64,000 nucleotides of DNA from contig NZ_JACRTD010000009.1 of NCBI RefSeq assembly GCF_014385085.1, positions 1-64,000 of the forward strand. The letters are read 5' to 3'. The position numbers and the translations under genes were made by a program. The stretch comes from Youxingia wuxianensis (GTDB lineage: Bacteria > Bacillota > Clostridia > Oscillospirales > Ruminococcaceae). The notes beneath the pieces were generated by a model. That model saw only the letters and a program-made list of their open reading frames with translations, had not been told where the DNA came from and searched no databases. Positions 50,435 to 59,252 of this stretch are shown here, piece after piece; the first letter of the stretch is position 1; every line of letters starts with the position of its first letter.

Positions 50435-51976
50435 ATGAAAAAATTTACCAAGCTACTTTCAGTAATTTGTATGCTGGCCGTGGTAATTTCCATGTTTTCA
50501 GCATGCTCTAAAAAGAACGAGAACCCAGGCTCTTCTTCTGGCTCCTCCTCTGCGGGCGGCAATACTGCCGGATCGGTAAAAGAGCTGTATATCTATAACT
50601 CTAAAGGAGAAAATGCCGAACAGTTTACCGCCATGTGCAAAGCCTATGAGCAGGCCACCGGAATTAAAGTGCGCTCTTTTTCTATCGGCTCCGGTCAGGA
50701 CCATATGGAAACCCTGCGCGCGGAGATGCAGGGCGCGGCGGACGCTCAGCCGGCAATTTTTACTATTCAAGGCTTGAAAGAGCTGATTGAATGGAAGGAC
50801 AGCGGCGCGGCTTTGGATTTAAGTTCGGTTACGGATAATACAGAATTTAAAGCGCTGGTAGACGCCATTCCCGAGGGGCTCCGCCTAACCACAGACGGTA
50901 CCAACAGCTACGGTATTCCTTATAACGTGGAAGGCTACGGCTATATTATGGATACCCAGATGCTGGCGGACCTGATCGACGGAGATATGCAGGCTGCCTA
51001 CAACGATTTGGTATTCTGTTCTTATGAAGAGTTCGAGGCTTTTGTCAAAGCGGTGGACGCTTATATCAAGGCTCCATCCGCCGCCACTGTTACCTTAAAC
51101 GGCAACACCTATACCTTTAAAGGGCAAAAAACCGGCCTGGCCGAAAATTTGACCGGCGTATTCGCCGTAGCCGCTTCGGAAAAATGGACCTATGGAGATC
51201 ATATGCTCAATGTGGCGATCAATGCTGTTTTCCCCAATGTAGCGGCGGCAAACTCCGCTACACAGGAGCAGCTTGACCAGCTCAAAGGCCCCTTTTCCGC
51301 CTTTGCCAGGGCTCTTGACTTAAAAACCTCCTATGCCGCCGGCGATACGGCAGGCGCCAAACGAGGCAACGATTTTATTGTCGCTACCAACTATGGTTAT
51401 GACTCCACCCTTCAGCGGTTTGTCGACGGAAAAGCATTATTTATGAAAAACGGCAACTGGGTAGCGCCTCAGGTGTCCGCGCTGGACGAAGAAAAAGCCT
51501 CCCGCCTTACCTTTGTGCCGGTAAAAATCCCCCTGACCCAGGAGGATATTGTTGCTGGAGATTGGACGGTGGAGGAGTTTAACAGCACCATCCCGGTGTT
51601 TGTCCCCATGTATTATGCCATCAATGCCAATAAGGATACCCAAACCATTGCCGCGGCGGAAAACTTTTTAATTTGGCTGAACACCACAGAAGAAGGCAAG
51701 CGCTATGTGACAGAGGACTTCCAGTTCATCCCATATAACGCAGATCCCGCTACTACCACCTTATCCAATTCTTTGGGACAAAGCATTCTGAACTTTATGA
51801 AGGCGGGCAAAACCCTTTCCGCGCCTTATAACGGAGCTCCTGCCTCCTGGGGCGGCGATACGGTAGGGCTGGAAATTATGGAAAAATATTTGACCAAGGA
51901 AACCTGGACGGAAGAAGACTATGGTTCTATCGCGGATTATGCTATCTCCAAATGGAAAGAAATGATGAATCAATAG
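50435..51976 (+). CDS. Sugar ABC transporter substrate-binding lipoprotein
   Basis: The product has 513 residues. The lipoprotein signal VVISMFSACSKKNE (acylated Cys near 26) is followed by a Ser/Gly linker, then a type I solute-binding fold (LYIYNSKGENAEQFTAMCKA, AIFTIQGLKELIEW, NAVFPNVAAA, FLIWLNTTEEGKRYV). It binds an oligosaccharide outside the membrane and delivers it to the two permeases encoded next. The glucosidase downstream points to an alpha-glucoside. Confidence 0.88.
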   Translation: MKKFTKLLSVICMLAVVISMFSACSKKNENPGSSSGSSSAGGNTAGSVKELYIYNSKGENAEQFTAMCKAYEQATGIKVRSFSIGSGQDHMETLRAEMQGAADAQPAIFTIQGLKELIEWKDSGAALDLSSVTDNTEFKALVDAIPEGLRLTTDGTNSYGIPYNVEGYGYIMDTQMLADLIDGDMQAAYNDLVFCSYEEFEAFVKAVDAYIKAPSAATVTLNGNTYTFKGQKTGLAENLTGVFAVAASEKWTYGDHMLNVAINAVFPNVAAANSATQEQLDQLKGPFSAFARALDLKTSYAAGDTAGAKRGNDFIVATNYGYDSTLQRFVDGKALFMKNGNWVAPQVSALDEEKASRLTFVPVKIPLTQEDIVAGDWTVEEFNSTIPVFVPMYYAINANKDTQTIAAAENFLIWLNTTEEGKRYVTEDFQFIPYNADPATTTLSNSLGQSILNFMKAGKTLSAPYNGAPASWGGDTVGLEIMEKYLTKETWTEEDYGSIADYAISKWKEMMNQ

Positions 51977-52064
51977 CCGTCCGTTTTCTTTACGGCGGGC
52001 CGCGCGTTCGGCGTACGGCCCGCTTTTCCCTGGAATGTCTGCGTTTACTTTGAGGAGGACACTC

Positions 52065-52961
52065 ATGACCGGTTATTATAAAAAATGGTTTTATCCGCTG
52101 GTGCTTCCGGCGCTGATCCTATTCGCCATGGTGATACTCATCCCCTTCCTTTTGGGGATTTTATATTCTTTTACCGGCTGGCGGGGAACATATTTTGCCG
52201 GCGGCGGGGAGTGGTATGAATCTTTTGTCGGCCTGCAAAACTATGTAAAAGCCTTTAAAAACCCAAAATTTATGTCCAGTCTGTGGTATACCCTTCGCTA
52301 CACGGTGGTCGCGGTAATTGCTATTAATGCCGCGGGACTGGCACTGGGGCTCATGGTCACGGGAATTTCCAAAGGCTCCGGGGCTTACCGCACGATCTTT
52401 TTTATGCCAAATTTGTTAGGCGGTCTGGCTTTAGGTTATATTTGGCAGATTATTTTTAATTCTCTGTATACCGATTTGTTGTTTGGACCCAACGGGATAT
52501 TTCCGGTGGACTTTTTTTCCTATATGCTGCAGGATCAAACCAAGGCTCTTTTTGCCCTGGTGATCATGATGGTATGGCAGACGGCAGGATATATGATGAT
52601 TGTATATGTCACAGGGCTCAACAACATCCCAGGGGATTTATATGAAGCGGCGCAAATTGACGGCACTACCCTTTGGCAGCGGTTCAAAAACATCACCCTG
52701 CCTATGCTCATGCCGTCGATTACCATCTGCGTATTTTTAACCCTGGCCAATTCTTTTAAACTGCTGGATCAAAACATTGCCCTCACCAACGGAGATTTCA
52801 ACACCCGGATGCTGGCCATGCAGATTCTGCGCACTACCAAAGATACCACCCCTCCGGATTATGGTCTTGCCCAGGCGCAGGCGGTCATCTTCTTTATTAT
52901 GATCGCGATAATTACCTTAACTCAGGTGACCGTGACAAAAAAACAGGAGGTTGAGCTGTAA
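52065..52961 (+). CDS. Sugar ABC transporter permease, MalF-type
   Basis: ATG 52065 with GAGGAGG gives 298 residues and six helices. The cytoplasmic EAA loop YEAAQIDGTTLWQRFKNITL near residue 195 contacts the ATPase. Its GTA... stop region overlaps the next permease start by 1 bp (TAATG), indicating translational coupling. Confidence 0.92.
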   Translation: MTGYYKKWFYPLVLPALILFAMVILIPFLLGILYSFTGWRGTYFAGGGEWYESFVGLQNYVKAFKNPKFMSSLWYTLRYTVVAVIAINAAGLALGLMVTGISKGSGAYRTIFFMPNLLGGLALGYIWQIIFNSLYTDLLFGPNGIFPVDFFSYMLQDQTKALFALVIMMVWQTAGYMMIVYVTGLNNIPGDLYEAAQIDGTTLWQRFKNITLPMLMPSITICVFLTLANSFKLLDQNIALTNGDFNTRMLAMQILRTTKDTTPPDYGLAQAQAVIFFIMIAIITLTQVTVTKKQEVEL

Positions 52962-53821
52962 TGGAGCAAAAAGCCCAGGCCACTACCCGCCGGTTTCATG
53001 GGAGCAAAGTCGTACTTTACATAGTACTGACCTTGCTGGCGGCTTATACCTTAGCGCCTCTTTATTTTCTTCTGGTAAACTCCTTTAAAAGCCAGTCGGA
53101 GATCGTGCGCAATCCGCTGTCCCTCCCTTCCCTTTGGGATTTTTCCTATTTGTCCAATGCGGCGGAAAAAATTAACTTTTTTCGTTCTTTGGGTATTACC
53201 TTTTTAATCACCCTGGCCTCCTTAATCCTTATTGTCGTGGTTTCTTCTTTAGCCGCCTGGATTATGGTAAGAAATAAAACCAAAACAAGCGGCGTTATCT
53301 TTCTGTTTTTTGTATCTGCGATGCTGATCCCTTTTCAGTCGATCATGTATCCTTTGCTTAATTTTATGGATATGCTGGGGCTGAAAAATATGGGCGGGCT
53401 GGTTATTATGTACGGCGGTTTTGGTCTTTCCATGAGTGTGTTTTTATACCATGGATTTATTAAAAGCGTCCCCCAAGGGATTGAAGAAGCGGCGGTAATT
53501 GACGGGGCCAACATTTTACAGGTGTTTTTCAGGATCGTATTTCCGCTGCTTCGATCCACCACCGTTACCGTTATTATCTTAAATGGCATGTGGATCTGGA
53601 ACGACTACCTGCTGCCATTTTTGGTAATCGGCAATTCCAGCGGAGTAAAAACCCTTACTTTGGAACTTTATTTCGCTAAAATTCTGTCCGGACAGTACGG
53701 CAGTCCTTGGGAGCTGATCTTCCCGGCGGTATTGATCTCTATCCTGCCGATTGTGGTGGTGTTTTTGTCCTTGCAAAAATACTTTATCAAAGGAATTTCA
53801 GAAGGGGCCGTTAAAACCTGA
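52961..53821 (+). CDS. Sugar ABC transporter permease, MalG-type
   Basis: The product has 286 residues and six helices; the EAA loop is EEAAVIDGANILQVFFRIVF near residue 175. It pairs with the upstream permease. No ATPase gene is present in the operon, so a shared MsmK/MalK-type ATPase encoded elsewhere is expected, as in many Firmicutes. Confidence 0.92.
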   Translation: MEQKAQATTRRFHGSKVVLYIVLTLLAAYTLAPLYFLLVNSFKSQSEIVRNPLSLPSLWDFSYLSNAAEKINFFRSLGITFLITLASLILIVVVSSLAAWIMVRNKTKTSGVIFLFFVSAMLIPFQSIMYPLLNFMDMLGLKNMGGLVIMYGGFGLSMSVFLYHGFIKSVPQGIEEAAVIDGANILQVFFRIVFPLLRSTTVTVIILNGMWIWNDYLLPFLVIGNSSGVKTLTLELYFAKILSGQYGSPWELIFPAVLISILPIVVVFLSLQKYFIKGISEGAVKT

Positions 53822-53830
53822 TGGCTGACG

Positions 53831-53904
53831 GGCGGCCCCCGGCAGCCGCTTCGCGGCTGAACCGGGCCGCGCCCGGATGCGGCTTTTGCCGCCTGGGGGC
53901 CGCC
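53831..53904. repeat. Cloverleaf-type intergenic repeat, copy 1
   Basis: The outer stem GGCGGCCCCC / GGGGGCCGCC (53831-53840 with 53895-53904) encloses three perfect hairpins: CAGCCGC-TTC-GCGGCTG (53843-53859), CCGGGC-CGC-GCCCGG (53862-53876) and GCGGC-TTTT-GCCGC (53879-53892). The same plan occurs at 62554-62633 with different sequence. It lies between the permease and glucosidase genes. Confidence 0.65.
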
Positions 53905-53978
53905 GAACCCTCCCGGGCAAATAAAAATTTCCTGGCGGGGGCTTTATTTTTAAAAAAGTGAAAAAGGAGGGGACGCCC

Positions 53979-55643
53979 ATGGAAAAAGCATGGTGGAAAG
54001 AAGCGGAGGTTTATCAGATTTATCCCCGCAGCTTCTGTGATCAAAATGGGGATGGAATCGGAGATCTCCCTGGAATTTTAACCAAGCTGGATTATCTGAA
54101 GGACCTGGGGGTAGACGTTCTCTGGCTTTCCCCGGTATATCAGTCTCCCAACGACGACAATGGCTATGATATTTCCGATTATAAAAAAATTATGGAGGAA
54201 TTCGGCAGTTTAGAAGATTGGGACCAGCTGCTTAAACAAACTCATGCCCGCGGTATGCGCTTGATTATGGATCTGGTGGTAAATCATACTTCCGATGAGC
54301 ACCCTTGGTTTATCGAAAGCCAAAAATCCCGGGACAATCCTTATCGGGATTATTACATCTGGCGGGACAGTGTAAACGGCGGGCCTCCCAACAATTGGGA
54401 ATCGATCTTTTCCGGATCAGCCTGGCAGTATGATCCCCCTACCGACCAATATTACCTGCATTTGTTCAGTAAAAAACAGCCGGATTTAAATTGGTCCAAC
54501 CCTAAGGTGCGGGAGGAAATATACAATTTAATGGAGTTTTGGTTTGCCCGGGGAATTGATGGATTTCGGATAGATGTAATGAACATGTATGCCAAAGATA
54601 TGTCCTTTCCCAACGCCCCGGTAAAAAATGACCGTCCTTTTCAAAAAGGATTTAAATATCATGTCAATCTCCCAAAAAACCATGAGTACCTCCATGAAAT
54701 GTATCAACGTGTCCTGTCCCGTTATGATTGTATGACTGTAGGGGAGGCTTCTTTTACTTCCCCCCAGGAAGGAATAAAATATACCGATCCTTCCCGGCAG
54801 GAGTTAAATATGATCATCCAGTTTGAACATATGGGAATTGATACCGAGGGGGAGGACAAATACATTTCCGGCGCCTATCGTCCCCTGGATTTAAAACGGG
54901 CGCTCACCCGCTGGCAGTACGCTTTAAACGGCAAAGGCTGGAACTGCAATTATCTTTCCAACCATGACCAGCCTCGCCAGGTATCCCGGTTTGGAGATGA
55001 TAAAAACTACCGGTATGAAAGCGCCTGTATGCTGGGCGCCTTAACTCATACTCTTCAGGGAACTCCTTTTATTTATCAAGGGGAGGAACTGGGGATGACG
55101 AATATTAAAATGGAACGGTTTGAGGATTTTCGGGATGTGGAATTGCTTAACTGGCTGCGGGTCCATTCCAAACTGCCGGGATTTGATCTGCACAAGGCGC
55201 TGGAACGGGCCAATTATATCAGCCGGGATCACGCCCGCACCCCCATGCAGTGGACGGACAGCGAAAACGCCGGTTTTACCTCAGGGACTCCCTGGATAAA
55301 ACTCAATCCCAATTACCGCCAGATCAACGCCCGGGAACAGCTTCAAAATCCTCATTCTGTATTATCCTTTTACAAAAAACTAATTGCCCTTCGCAAAAAC
55401 AGCGAAACGCTGATTTACGGGGAATTTGAAGATCTTCTTCCAGACCATGAGGATATTTATTATTATAAACGCGCCTTAAATGGAGAGGAGATTTATATTA
55501 TTCTCAACCTAACGGATAAACTAATTAAAATGGATCCTTATCCACCCAAGGGAAAAGTCCTTCTGTCCAACTACTGCGGCAAACCCATTTGGGAGGAGGG
55601 ACAGCTCCATCCTTTCGAGGCGCAGATTTTCCGTAAAGAGTAA
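53979..55643 (+). CDS. GH13 alpha-glucosidase (oligo-1,6-glucosidase/trehalose-6-P hydrolase-like)
   Basis: ATG 53979 behind AAGGAGGGG gives 554 residues. The (beta/alpha)8 barrel has DLVVNHTSDEHPWF, GFRIDVMNMYAKDMSF (nucleophile Asp near 199), VGEASF (acid Glu near 255) and NYLSNHDQPRQVSRFG (Asp near 328). WWKEAEVYQIYPRSFCDQNG is the usual start. Length and motifs fit intracellular oligo-1,6-glucosidases; no signal peptide. It would hydrolyse the glucoside imported by the ABC system. Confidence 0.9.
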   Translation: MEKAWWKEAEVYQIYPRSFCDQNGDGIGDLPGILTKLDYLKDLGVDVLWLSPVYQSPNDDNGYDISDYKKIMEEFGSLEDWDQLLKQTHARGMRLIMDLVVNHTSDEHPWFIESQKSRDNPYRDYYIWRDSVNGGPPNNWESIFSGSAWQYDPPTDQYYLHLFSKKQPDLNWSNPKVREEIYNLMEFWFARGIDGFRIDVMNMYAKDMSFPNAPVKNDRPFQKGFKYHVNLPKNHEYLHEMYQRVLSRYDCMTVGEASFTSPQEGIKYTDPSRQELNMIIQFEHMGIDTEGEDKYISGAYRPLDLKRALTRWQYALNGKGWNCNYLSNHDQPRQVSRFGDDKNYRYESACMLGALTHTLQGTPFIYQGEELGMTNIKMERFEDFRDVELLNWLRVHSKLPGFDLHKALERANYISRDHARTPMQWTDSENAGFTSGTPWIKLNPNYRQINAREQLQNPHSVLSFYKKLIALRKNSETLIYGEFEDLLPDHEDIYYYKRALNGEEIYIILNLTDKLIKMDPYPPKGKVLLSNYCGKPIWEEGQLHPFEAQIFRKE

Positions 55644-55647
55644 AGGG

Positions 55648-55975
55648 CATGCCGGCAAAATTGCCTTTTGTCCCCGGACCCTGTCCGGGGCGGTTTCGCA
55701 GTATCGCGAAACCCCGTCCTTCCCTTTGCAGCCTGCGCCTCAAAACCCCAAGGGGTTTTCCCGCCAAAGGCGGGGGCAAATCATTGATTTGCCAAAACGC
55801 GGCTAGAAAGACATGCCGGCAAAATTGCCTTTTGTCCCCGGACCCTGTCCGGGGCGGTTTCGCAGCACCGCGAAACCCTGCTCTGCCCTTTGCAACCTGC
55901 GCCTCAAAACCCCAAGGGCCTTTCCCGCCAAAGGCGGGGGCAAATCATTGATTTGCCAAAACGCAGCTGGAAAAA
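55648..55975. repeat. 164-bp tandem repeat, two units, six hairpins each
   Basis: Unit 1 is 55648-55811 and unit 2 is 55812-55975, about 90 percent identical. Each contains hairpins GGCAA-AA-TTGCC, CCCCGGA...TCCGGGG, GGTTTCGC...GCGAAACC, AACCCC/AAGGGG-type, CCCGCC-AAA-GGCGGG and CAAATCA-T-TGATTTG. Overlapping frames (MPAKLPFVPG...) have no ribosome site. The array lies between convergent genes. Confidence 0.75.
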
Positions 55976-56015
55976 ATCACCGCCTTTCGTTTCTATCGAA
56001 AGGCGGTGATTTTTT
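55971..56015. terminator. Bidirectional terminator
   Basis: AAAAAATCACCGCCTTTCG / CGAAAGGCGGTGATTTTTT lies at the end of typA. Confidence 0.85.
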
Positions 56016-57837
56016 ATTTTTTCATAATAGCACGCATACGCTGGGCATGGTCTAAAATCTGTTTGCGGATACGGATATTTTTTGGGGTAACCTCCAGCAG
56101 TTCGTCCTCTCCTAAAAACTCAAGCGCTTCTTCCAAAGAAAATTTTCTGGGCGGAGTCAGGCGCAAAGCTTCGTCGCTTCCGGAGGCGCGCATATTGGTG
56201 ACATGCTTCTTTTTGCATACATTCACCGCTATATCCTCCGCTTTTGGGGACATTCCCACTACCATTCCCGCATAAACAGCTTCCCCCGGATCAATAAACA
56301 AAGTGCCCCTCTCCTGGGCATTATACAGCCCATAGGTCACCGCTTCACCAGTTTCAAAAGCAATCAGGGAACCATAGTTGCGCCGGGGAATTTCCCCCTT
56401 AAAAGGAGCATAGCCATGGAACAGGGTATTTAATATGCCCTCCCCTTTGGTATCGGTTAAAAATTCGTTTTTATAACCGAACAGCCCTCTTTCCGGAATA
56501 ATAAATACCATTCTCATCCGGCTGCCCATAGGGTCCATGGATTGCAGTTCTCCTTTTCTGGGGCCCATTTTTTCCATCACTGCCCCGGACATCTCCGCCG
56601 GAACGTCAATGGTCAATTCTTCGTACGGCTCGCACTTCTGGCCGTCAATATCCCTCATCAATACCTTCGGGGTGCTTACCTGAAATTCATACCCTTCCCG
56701 GCGCATATTTTCAATCAAAATAGAAAGGTGCATTTCTCCCCGGCCGCATACGATAAAACTGTCCGCGCTGTCCCCATCGGATACCCGAAGGGAAACATCC
56801 CGCAGCAGCTCCCGATACAGCCGTTCCCGCAGCTGGCGGGAGGTGACAAATTTGCCTTCTCTGCCTGCAAAAGGACTGTTGTTTACCGAAAAGGTCATCT
56901 CTACCGTAGGCTCGGAAATTTTTACAAAAGGAATTGGTTCCACCAGCTCGGGGGAGCATACCGTGTTGCCGATATTGACATTTTCAATACCGGAAAACAT
57001 AACAATATCCCCTACGGTAGCGCTGTCCACCTGGGTGCGGTTAACCCCGCTGAACTGATAAATAGCAGTAATCTTCGCCTTGCTTTTTAAATCCGGATCA
57101 TGGTAGTCGCACACCACTACTTCCTGGTTTTGTTTTAAGGTGCCTCTTTCAATGCGTCCTACCGCTATACGCCCTACATATTCATTGTAATCAATAGAAG
57201 ATACCAGCACAGAAGTAGGACCCTGCGGATCTCCCTGAGGCGCTTTAATATAATCCACAATCGTATCCAGAAGCGGTTTTAAATCTGTGCCTTCCTTATC
57301 CGGGGAATAGGAGGCGGTGCCGTCCCGTCCGGAGCAGAACACCATGGGGCTGTCCAATTGTTCATCTGAAGCGCCCAAATCCATGAGCAGTTCCAGCACT
57401 TCATCAATCACTTCATATACCCGAGCGTCCGGCCGGTCAATTTTATTGACCACAATAATGACCGCCAAATCCAGCTCCAGGGCCTTGCTTAATACAAACC
57501 GGGTTTGAGGCATCGGCCCTTCCGCCGCGTCCACCAACAGGAGCACCCCGTTGACCATTTTTAAAACCCGTTCCACTTCTCCCCCAAAATCCGCGTGTCC
57601 TGGGGTATCAACAATGTTGATCTTTACATCGCCATACTGACAGGAGGCGTTTTTGGCCAGAATGGTAATTCCTCTTTCCCGCTCAATGTCGTTGGAATCC
57701 ATCACCCGCTCCTGTACCACCTGATTTTCCCGGAAGGTGCCGCTTTGTTTGAGCATCCCGTCCACCAAGGTGGTCTTACCGTGGTCTACATGAGCTATAA
57801 TCGCGATATTTCGCAGTTCATCCCGTTTGATATTCAT
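56014..57837 (-). CDS. typA: Ribosome-associated GTPase TypA/BipA
   Basis: The product has 607 residues, the family length. G1 is [15 protein letters not shown] (residues about 15-29), followed by G2 [13 protein letters not shown]3 DTPGHADF, G4 NKIDRP, then beta-barrel, EF-G III/V-like domains and the BipA-specific C-terminus ([32 protein letters not shown]). It acts on the 70S ribosome in stress and ribosome assembly. Single gene between terminators. Confidence 0.97.
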   Translation of the reverse strand: MNIKRDELRNIAIIAHVDHGKTTLVDGMLKQSGTFRENQVVQERVMDSNDIERERGITILAKNASCQYGDVKINIVDTPGHADFGGEVERVLKMVNGVLLLVDAAEGPMPQTRFVLSKALELDLAVIIVVNKIDRPDARVYEVIDEVLELLMDLGASDEQLDSPMVFCSGRDGTASYSPDKEGTDLKPLLDTIVDYIKAPQGDPQGPTSVLVSSIDYNEYVGRIAVGRIERGTLKQNQEVVVCDYHDPDLKSKAKITAIYQFSGVNRTQVDSATVGDIVMFSGIENVNIGNTVCSPELVEPIPFVKISEPTVEMTFSVNNSPFAGREGKFVTSRQLRERLYRELLRDVSLRVSDGDSADSFIVCGRGEMHLSILIENMRREGYEFQVSTPKVLMRDIDGQKCEPYEELTIDVPAEMSGAVMEKMGPRKGELQSMDPMGSRMRMVFIIPERGLFGYKNEFLTDTKGEGILNTLFHGYAPFKGEIPRRNYGSLIAFETGEAVTYGLYNAQERGTLFIDPGEAVYAGMVVGMSPKAEDIAVNVCKKKHVTNMRASGSDEALRLTPPRKFSLEEALEFLGEDELLEVTPKNIRIRKQILDHAQRMRAIMKK

Positions 57838-57957
57838 CTTTAAAACTTCCTATGTTATCAGATTTTTTCACCGTACTATCATACCCCCAAACCCACCTGC
57901 TGTCAAGGTTTGCGGGGAAATCATCCTATGAATCTAAACATACAGGCCCTCTCTCCC

Positions 57958-57995
57958 AAAAGGGCGATGACGGTCAAACCCGTCATCGCCCTTTT
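57958..57995 (-). terminator. Terminator of the GGDEF gene
   Basis: AAAGGGCGATGACGG / CCGTCATCGCCCTTTTT lies 15 bp past the stop at 58008. Confidence 0.8.
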
Positions 57996-58007
57996 TCATA
58001 AAAATTT

Positions 58008-59228
58008 TTAAGGGGCAGGGAAGCTCAAGCGCCCCGCGTCAGTAAGTACGTAGCCGTTTTTTCCCGCCCGCTTGGCACAATACAGCACTTGATCCGCCGC
58101 CTGAAACAGATGGACATAATCCTGTCCATCCTGAGGATAACACGCGATGCCGATACTGCAGGAAGTGTAGGTCTCCCTGTCCTCTTCCAAAGAAAAATGC
58201 AGCGCCTGCAAAAGGTCCGACGCCTTTCTTTCCAGCTGATCCTGACTTATATTTTTCATCAGCACGGCAAATTCATCGCCGCCTACCCGTCCAACAATAT
58301 CAGAATTGCGAAACTGGGCGAACAGCTTTTCCCCGAAGGTGGAAATCACCTGATCTCCTAACAGATGTCCTTTGGTATCGTTGATCTGTTTAAAATTATC
58401 AATGTCTATGGCAATCAATGCATGAAACCCATTTTCTCCATTGTTCTCCAAAAATTTATCCACCAAAAGCTGAGTCGTTTCCCGGTTATAAAGCCCGGAA
58501 AGCAGATCCTTTTGCGCTTTGATCCGCAGCCGTTCATTTTCTTGTTTTTGCCGGTCAATATCCTCTATGCGCCCTACAATTCTTTCCGCCGCACCCTGCC
58601 TGGTTAAAATCACGGAAGCCCTTATCGAGCACCAATGCCAGCTGCCGTCTGTTTTTTTCATCCGGACTTCTGCCCGTTGGAAACTTTCCCCCCGCTCAAA
58701 CCGGCCCAGTACGTCGGTTAGTATCTGCCGATCCTGTGTATCGATAATCTCCGAGGTTTCCAGCGCTTTGGAAAAACCCGGTATTTCCATTGGCCGGCCA
58801 AACAGCCGTTTCCAAGCGGAGGAATAAAACCGGCAGGTATCGTCCGCAAACGTGTATTCGTAGATAATATTTTGCGACTGTTCCGCTACCAGCCGGTATC
58901 TTTCTTCATTGAGCAGCACCTTCCGATGATTTTCCTGAATGTTATCCATCAGCAGATTAAACGCCAGACAAATTTCTCCCATTCCATTTTCTTTGTGATA
59001 ATCCACCCTTTGGGAATAATCCCCGTCTCTTCCTTTATGGATTGCGTCCAGCAGTTTCTCCCTAGGTTCTCTAAGGGCCTTGAAGCGAACGACAAACGCT
59101 GTCGTTACCACCGCCAGCGCCACTGCTAAAAAAACGCAAAGCCCTAAGAGGATTGCCTGAAAATTAGGAGATGGGGAAGCAGATATCTGCAAAAGGGATA
59201 CCATTGCCGCAATATAAAATATCCGCAT
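58008..59228 (-). CDS. Membrane HAMP-PAS-GGDEF diguanylate cyclase
   Basis: The product has 406 residues. An N-terminal transmembrane helix (AILLGLCVFLAVALAVVTTAF) is followed by a HAMP-like linker (REPREKLLDAIHKGRDGDYS), a PAS domain with PAC (about 110-230; SWHWCSIRASVILTRQGAAE) and a GGDEF domain (about 240-395) with DIDNFKQINDTKGH and active-site GRVGGDEFAVL. It makes c-di-GMP. It is 25 bp downstream of the EAL-type protein gene, so synthesis and breakdown enzymes share an operon. Confidence 0.9.
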   Translation of the reverse strand: MRIFYIAAMVSLLQISASPSPNFQAILLGLCVFLAVALAVVTTAFVVRFKALREPREKLLDAIHKGRDGDYSQRVDYHKENGMGEICLAFNLLMDNIQENHRKVLLNEERYRLVAEQSQNIIYEYTFADDTCRFYSSAWKRLFGRPMEIPGFSKALETSEIIDTQDRQILTDVLGRFERGESFQRAEVRMKKTDGSWHWCSIRASVILTRQGAAERIVGRIEDIDRQKQENERLRIKAQKDLLSGLYNRETTQLLVDKFLENNGENGFHALIAIDIDNFKQINDTKGHLLGDQVISTFGEKLFAQFRNSDIVGRVGGDEFAVLMKNISQDQLERKASDLLQALHFSLEEDRETYTSCSIGIACYPQDGQDYVHLFQAADQVLYCAKRAGKNGYVLTDAGRLSFPAP

Positions 59229-59252
59229 TTCTTGCTGGACCCCCCTTTATTT

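Noticed and set aside
55649..56055. Frames starting MPAKLPFVPG in the tandem repeat
   Set aside because: They arise from the repeat; both units keep the frame only because they are copies. No ribosome site.
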